Positions 60,067 to 64,000 of a DNA stretch of 64,000 nucleotides are shown piece by piece. A model generated the notes under the pieces. The model worked only from the letters and a program-made list of their open reading frames with translations. It searched no databases and was not told where the DNA came from. This stretch comes from Flavobacteriales bacterium. GTDB lineage: Bacteria; Bacteroidota; Bacteroidia; Flavobacteriales; CAJXXR01. How positions within the stretch are numbered: the first letter of the stretch is position 1; the number at the start of each line of letters is the position of its first letter. The stretch spans positions 62,001 through 126,000 of the forward strand of contig JAOAQX010000032.1 of the NCBI GenBank assembly GCA_025210805.1, read 5' to 3'. Both the position numbers and the translations under genes were made by a program.

Positions 60067-60098
60067 TGCCATAAGCGAAAGCAGGACAATGTTTTTAT

Positions 60099-61952
60099 AT
60101 GAGTAATATAATACAACTACTACCAGATCATATTGCCAACCAAATTGCTGCAGGTGAAGTTATTCAAAGACCTGCGTCTGTGGTAAAAGAATTGATGGAA
60201 AATGCCGTTGATGCGCAAAGCTCAAAGATTCAGTTAATTGTAAAAGACGCTGGGCGTACCCTTATACAGGTTGTGGATAATGGTTTGGGAATGAATGAAA
60301 GTGATGCTCGAATGTGTTTTGAGCGTCATGCAACTTCTAAAATCAAAAAAGCTGAAGATTTGTTTCATCTTTCTACCAAAGGTTTTAGAGGGGAAGCTTT
60401 GGCTTCTATTGCGGCTGTAGCTCATGTAGAACTAAAAACAAAACAAGCATCCGATGAGTTAGGAAGGACTTTAGTAATTGAAGGTTCAGAAATACTCAAA
60501 AACGAAGAAATATCCTTTAGTAAAGGAAGCAGTTTTTCTGTTAAAAATTTGTTTTATAATATCCCTGCAAGAAGAAATTTTCTAAAAAAAGATCGAACGG
60601 AATTTCGTTTTATTCTCGATGAATTCTATAGAATAGCTCTTTCTCATCCGCAAATTCAGTTTGAACTCTATCATAACGATAAAGAAATGTACCGCTTGCC
60701 TGCTACATCTTTTAGGCAACGAATTGTAAATATTTTTGGAAAAAAATTTAACCAAAGATTAGTTCCTATTGAAGAAGAAACAGAAGTAGTGACCTTTTCA
60801 GGTTTTGTGACCAAACCAGAATTTGCAAGAAAAACACGTGGTGAACAATACTTTTTTGTCAATAAAAGATTTATTAAAAATCACTATTTACACCATGCAA
60901 TTCTCACCGCTTTTGAAAAACTTATGCCAGACGGGCTGCATCCTTCATATTTTATTTTCATAGAAGTGCCTGCAGAATCTATAGATGTAAATATTCATCC
61001 TACAAAGACCGAAATCAAATTTGAAAATGATCAAGTGATTTATTCTATTCTCAAATCTTGTATTCGGAAGTCTTTAGGGAAGTTTAATATTGCTCCGTCT
61101 CTAGATTTTACAACAAACCAAGACTATGTAGTTCCTCATTTTGTGGATGGAAGTAAAACAGAAGTGAATCACCCAACAATTACTGTAGATCCTTCTTTTA
61201 ATCCTTTTGCAAAGGAACAACAAAAACCAAAAACAACTAGTGGAAATGGGCATGCTTCAAAGTACCCTACAAATACCAATAGTGAACAGCAAGGTTGGAA
61301 AGATTGGCAAGCTTTTCTACAAGTAGATCAGTCTGAATCTAAGCTCCAGAAAAGTGTAAACGAACAAAGCAACAAGCTGTTTAATAACCAAGAAACAGAT
61401 CAGAAATTGTTTCAATTACATCAAAAATATATTGTTTCGCCTACAGAGAATGGGTTTTTATTAATTGATCAAAAAAGAGCACACGAAAAAATTCTTTTTG
61501 AACAATTTAGAAAATCACAATTTAGTAAAAACACCCTTTCTCAGCAATTGCTTTTTTCTCAACACGTTGATCTATCCATAGAGCAGGTAGAAACGCTTAG
61601 AGCCATCAAAAAAGAAATAGAAAACATAGGGTTTGATATTGGCGAAATAACAGATGAAGGTTGTGAAGTCCTTGGAGTTCCTTATGATACTTCTACTTCA
61701 GATATTGAGTTAATTATAGAGCAAATGCTTGATGATTATCATTCAGAAATTCCGTCGGAAGACAAAAGGAATGATAGAATTGCTGCGCTTTTTGCTAAAA
61801 ATATGAGTATTCATCACCGTAAAGAATTGCACCTCGAAGAGATGAATCATTTAGTAAAACAACTCATGCGTTGCCCAGATTGGCACATCACGCCCAATGG
61901 CAAGAAAACCTTTGTCGAGGTGAATTTACATGACTTAGAAAAACAATTTTAA
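60099..61952 (+). CDS. mutL: DNA mismatch repair protein MutL
   Basis: MutL links MutS mismatch recognition to strand removal. The 617-residue protein has a GHKL ATPase domain (about 1-330) with IANQIAAGEVIQRPASVVKE near 13-32, VDNGLGM near 59 and GFRGEALASIAAV near 93-105, a poorly conserved linker (about 345-435) and a C-terminal dimerisation domain. Where endonuclease-type MutL has DQHA(x)2E(x)4E this protein reads DQKRAHEKILFE, and the place of CPHGRP reads CPDWHITP, so nicking ability is uncertain. Nine bases separate it from the rhomboid gene. Confidence 0.96.
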   Translation: MSNIIQLLPDHIANQIAAGEVIQRPASVVKELMENAVDAQSSKIQLIVKDAGRTLIQVVDNGLGMNESDARMCFERHATSKIKKAEDLFHLSTKGFRGEALASIAAVAHVELKTKQASDELGRTLVIEGSEILKNEEISFSKGSSFSVKNLFYNIPARRNFLKKDRTEFRFILDEFYRIALSHPQIQFELYHNDKEMYRLPATSFRQRIVNIFGKKFNQRLVPIEEETEVVTFSGFVTKPEFARKTRGEQYFFVNKRFIKNHYLHHAILTAFEKLMPDGLHPSYFIFIEVPAESIDVNIHPTKTEIKFENDQVIYSILKSCIRKSLGKFNIAPSLDFTTNQDYVVPHFVDGSKTEVNHPTITVDPSFNPFAKEQQKPKTTSGNGHASKYPTNTNSEQQGWKDWQAFLQVDQSESKLQKSVNEQSNKLFNNQETDQKLFQLHQKYIVSPTENGFLLIDQKRAHEKILFEQFRKSQFSKNTLSQQLLFSQHVDLSIEQVETLRAIKKEIENIGFDIGEITDEGCEVLGVPYDTSTSDIELIIEQMLDDYHSEIPSEDKRNDRIAALFAKNMSIHHRKELHLEEMNHLVKQLMRCPDWHITPNGKKTFVEVNLHDLEKQF

Positions 61953-61961
61953 ACTCAAAAT

Positions 61962-62621
61962 ATGAGCAATTTTAGACCTACTTCATTTAGTCTATTACCC
62001 AATATCATCAAAAATATCATCATCATTAATGTGATCGTTTGGCTTTACCTTACTAGCGGAATTGATGGAGATTTTGGTTTTAGCTTTATGGATCTTTTTG
62101 CCTTGCATTATTGGGAGAATGAACATTTCCAAATTTGGCAGCCGTTTACTTATATGTTTATGCATAAAGATACTTGGCATTTGGTGATGAATATGTTTAC
62201 TATTTGGATGTTTGGGAACACCTTAGAAAACTTATGGGGGCCCAAAAGATTCCTTACTTTTTATCTTGCCACGGGAATAGGGGCGGGGCTTTTTCATCTC
62301 ATTATTACGTATTTTCAGCTTCAAGGAGCTACAGATCTCATGGAGCAGATGTATTTAATCAATGTTCCAACTATTGGGGCTTCAGGAGCATTCTTTGGTT
62401 TGTTGATGGCTTATGGGCTTACTTATCCCAATTCTGATATCTATATCTATTTTCTATTTCCAATAAAAACAAAATATTTTGTAACGATAATAGGAGTAAT
62501 AGAGCTTTACAGAGGATTTTCGGGTACGGCAGGAAATGTAGCCGTTTTTGCTCACTTGGGTGGAATGCTTGTTGGTTTCCTAATTATGAGATATTGGAAA
62601 AGTAGAAACCATTTGTATTGA
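61962..62621 (+). CDS. Rhomboid-family intramembrane serine protease
   Basis: A 219-residue membrane protein with six predicted helices. Family motifs: HLVMNMFTIWMFGNTLE (helix 2, with His and Asn), IGASGAFFGLLMAYG (catalytic Ser of GxSG in helix 4) and VFAHLGGMLVGFL (catalytic His in helix 6). All key residues are present, so it is probably active. A second rhomboid gene follows six bases later. Confidence 0.92.
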   Translation: MSNFRPTSFSLLPNIIKNIIIINVIVWLYLTSGIDGDFGFSFMDLFALHYWENEHFQIWQPFTYMFMHKDTWHLVMNMFTIWMFGNTLENLWGPKRFLTFYLATGIGAGLFHLIITYFQLQGATDLMEQMYLINVPTIGASGAFFGLLMAYGLTYPNSDIYIYFLFPIKTKYFVTIIGVIELYRGFSGTAGNVAVFAHLGGMLVGFLIMRYWKSRNHLY

Positions 62622-62627
62622 TAAAAA

Positions 62628-63368
62628 ATGTTTCAGAAAAAATCCTTCTTCCAATTTAGGGTCTTGGTTTGGGCATATTTTTTATTGCTCATAGCAGTTA
62701 GTTTACTTTCTTTTCAGGAGGTACTACTTCCATTTGCACTACATGCCGATTATAGGATTTATCAATTTTTTACTTATCACTTGATTCATATAGATGTGTT
62801 TCATCTTTATGGAAACATGATATTACTTTTATTTCTCGTTCTTTTTTTAGAGAAATTCTGGAAGTACACCATGATCCTTCAGTTCTTTTTGGTGGGGATA
62901 TTCTTTGGAGGTTTATTTTTTCTTTTTTGGGGAAAGAATGCTACGCATTTAATAGGGAATTCTGCCGGAATAAGTGCTTTAGCAACAGCATTACTCTGGT
63001 ATTTTTATAGAGAAAATTATTATTTTGGTTCGGTCAAAATTCCCTATTGGTTATTGGGTGTGGGCGTTTTTTTATTGCATTTATATCCCATTTTGAACCC
63101 AATGTCTAGTGTGAGTATTGCGGCACATTTAGGAGGTTTTTTCGGAGGGCTTTTACTTGTTGGGGCTCATAAGTGGGTATTACCTTTATCACAAAAAAAT
63201 AGAAAACTATATCAAAACGATGTCCCAAAGAATGATGAAGATTATAATCATTTGAAACATCAAAGATATTTGGAAACAGACAGAATCCTTGATAAAATAA
63301 GTAAACATGGAATAGCGTCTCTGAGTAAAGAGGAAGAGATATTTCTTAAAAACCAAAAAAAGCGATGA
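62628..63368 (+). CDS. Second rhomboid-family intramembrane serine protease
   Basis: A 246-residue membrane protein with six predicted helices and a C-terminal charged tail (about 205-246). It shows FHLYGNMILLLFLVLFLEKF (helix 2), LIGNSAGISALATALLW (Ser in helix 4, GNSAG) and IAAHLGGFFGGLLL (His in helix 6). It is clearly different in sequence from the preceding rhomboid. Its stop codon overlaps the ATG of the next gene (ATGA). Confidence 0.9.
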   Translation: MFQKKSFFQFRVLVWAYFLLLIAVSLLSFQEVLLPFALHADYRIYQFFTYHLIHIDVFHLYGNMILLLFLVLFLEKFWKYTMILQFFLVGIFFGGLFFLFWGKNATHLIGNSAGISALATALLWYFYRENYYFGSVKIPYWLLGVGVFLLHLYPILNPMSSVSIAAHLGGFFGGLLLVGAHKWVLPLSQKNRKLYQNDVPKNDEDYNHLKHQRYLETDRILDKISKHGIASLSKEEEIFLKNQKKR

Positions 63369-64000
63369 AAAAACGATTTCGTGCTTTCGCTCTTTTTCTT
63401 TTGAAAATGTTCTACTTGTTTGTGCTCGTAGCTTTTTTAATCAAGTATATTCCTCTGGAGTATTCAGGGTCTTTTTCGCTTTTGCATTTTGTCTTTCCCA
63501 CAGTTTTGGTGGGTGTTTTTCTTCTTTTACTCATCAAGCTAATTTTTAAGGTAAAATGGCTTTGGTGGGATTATATTGCCTTATTGTTTTTGTGTTGGAA
63601 TGTGAGTCAGTACTATCAATTTAATTCTTGGGAACTGCCTAATAAGGATGAGAAGGTTTTTAGTATAATGACTTTTAATGCCAAAAGTCTGCTGTATAAA
63701 AAGAAACATAGAGAAGATGATAACCATGATCAAATTCGTGATTTTGTCCTAAAAGAAAAACCAGATATCGTCTGTTTACAAGAAACTTACTGGCGAGATT
63801 GGAATTTTGGATATCCTTATGCTGGTAAATCGGGATCTTCTTATGTCATATTGTCAAAATTCCCGGTGATAAAACAAGGAATTGTACCTATAAAAGATGG
63901 GAGATTAAAAAGATATCATTTTGCAGATATTAAAATTCAAAAAGATACATTTAGAGTATATAATGTGCATTTATCTTCCTATCGCTTTAGCCAAAAAGAT
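63365..64000 (+). CDS. Endonuclease/exonuclease/phosphatase-family membrane protein, N-terminal part
   Basis: The frame starts at an ATG overlapping the rhomboid stop and is open to the window edge (212 codons). Three hydrophobic segments lie within residues 5-85 (MFYLFVLVAFLIKYI; FVFPTVLVGVFLLLLIKLIF; ALLFLCWNVSQYY). A catalytic domain of the EEP superfamily follows: VFSIMTFNAKSLL near 98-110 (Asn of strand 1), KPDIVCLQETYW near 134-145 (metal-binding Glu) and the start of the YNVHLSSYRF stretch. Family members with this layout are common in Bacteroidota; their substrate is unknown. The C-terminal catalytic His/Asp lie beyond the window. Confidence 0.85.
   Translation, partial: MKKRFRAFALFLLKMFYLFVLVAFLIKYIPLEYSGSFSLLHFVFPTVLVGVFLLLLIKLIFKVKWLWWDYIALLFLCWNVSQYYQFNSWELPNKDEKVFSIMTFNAKSLLYKKKHREDDNHDQIRDFVLKEKPDIVCLQETYWRDWNFGYPYAGKSGSSYVILSKFPVIKQGIVPIKDGRLKRYHFADIKIQKDTFRVYNVHLSSYRFSQKD

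Noticed and set aside
59796-60116. Minus-strand 106-codon frame before mutL
   Set aside because: It is antisense to the end of a gene, the 30-bp repeat and the mutL promoter; similar antisense readings occur at each repeat copy.
1-64000. tRNA or rRNA genes
   Set aside because: I looked for T-loop and acceptor patterns by eye and found none convincing; a covariance-model scan (tRNAscan-SE, Infernal) would settle it.

Overview
The window comes from an AT-rich member of the Bacteroidota, most likely a Flavobacteriales relative. The evidence is a type IX secretion sorting domain, a TonB-dependent receptor, an S46 dipeptidyl-peptidase of the DPP7 type, menaquinone genes, a complete Na+-translocating NADH:quinone reductase operon, a bacterial sphingolipid operon, DUF5686, DUF4230, DUF3050 and DUF2480 proteins, start codons with little Shine-Dalgarno signal, and many TAnnTTTG -7 promoter boxes. 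The exact genus cannot be named from the sequence. No rRNA, tRNA or CRISPR array was recognised.

Layout. 0-9.4 kb (mostly minus strand): menaquinone genes menD-menB behind a saccharopine-dehydrogenase-like gene; a lipoprotein/TonB-receptor pair behind a perfect palindrome that looks like a Zur-type operator (probable zinc uptake); a secreted repeat protein; a secreted thioredoxin-like protein. 9.5-20 kb: an intergenic block that folds into a multi-stem structure, a lipoprotein alpha-carbonic anhydrase, then one tightly packed operon read right to left: DUF5686 outer-membrane protein, LtaS/sulfatase-fold phosphotransferase, serine palmitoyltransferase, GNAT-type ceramide synthase candidate, 3-ketosphingolipid reductase candidate, LytS-like histidine kinase, LytTR response regulator. 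20-39 kb: ordinary chromosomal genes, including SufE and SufT-like Fe-S genes, DPP7, a PIG-V-like mannosyltransferase, GDP-mannose pyrophosphorylase with a tiny Cys-rich lipoprotein overlapping it, MlaEF lipid-transport genes, an AraC/TPR regulator and a T9SS cargo protein. 39-44.9 kb: nqrABCDEF with its terminator.

44.9-60.0 kb is an accessory island lodged between nqrF and mutL. It starts with an orphan 3' piece of an Rhs gene carrying a toxin-like tail. It continues with about a dozen unrelated small lipoproteins, membrane proteins and secreted proteins, arranged like immunity genes. Several follow short stubs of what look like truncated toxin C-termini; one follows a nearly whole toxin domain with a PD-(D/E)XK-like motif. 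Between the genes lie at least four repeat families: a REP/BIME-like element with conserved hairpins, several copies of which carry the first codons of a REP-associated tyrosine transposase; a 30-bp sequence placed just after gene stop codons; a roughly 370-bp decayed block in two near-identical copies plus a divergent one; and a 297-bp MITE with 22-bp inverted ends and a 9-bp target duplication that fell on a gene's stop codon. A broken IS3-family transposase sits between two left ends of the REP-like element. My reading is a decaying store of toxin/immunity cassettes, shaped by REP-like elements; the functional assignments there are inference.

60-64 kb returns to core genes: mutL, two adjacent rhomboid-family genes and the start of an endonuclease/exonuclease/phosphatase-family membrane protein cut by the window edge.
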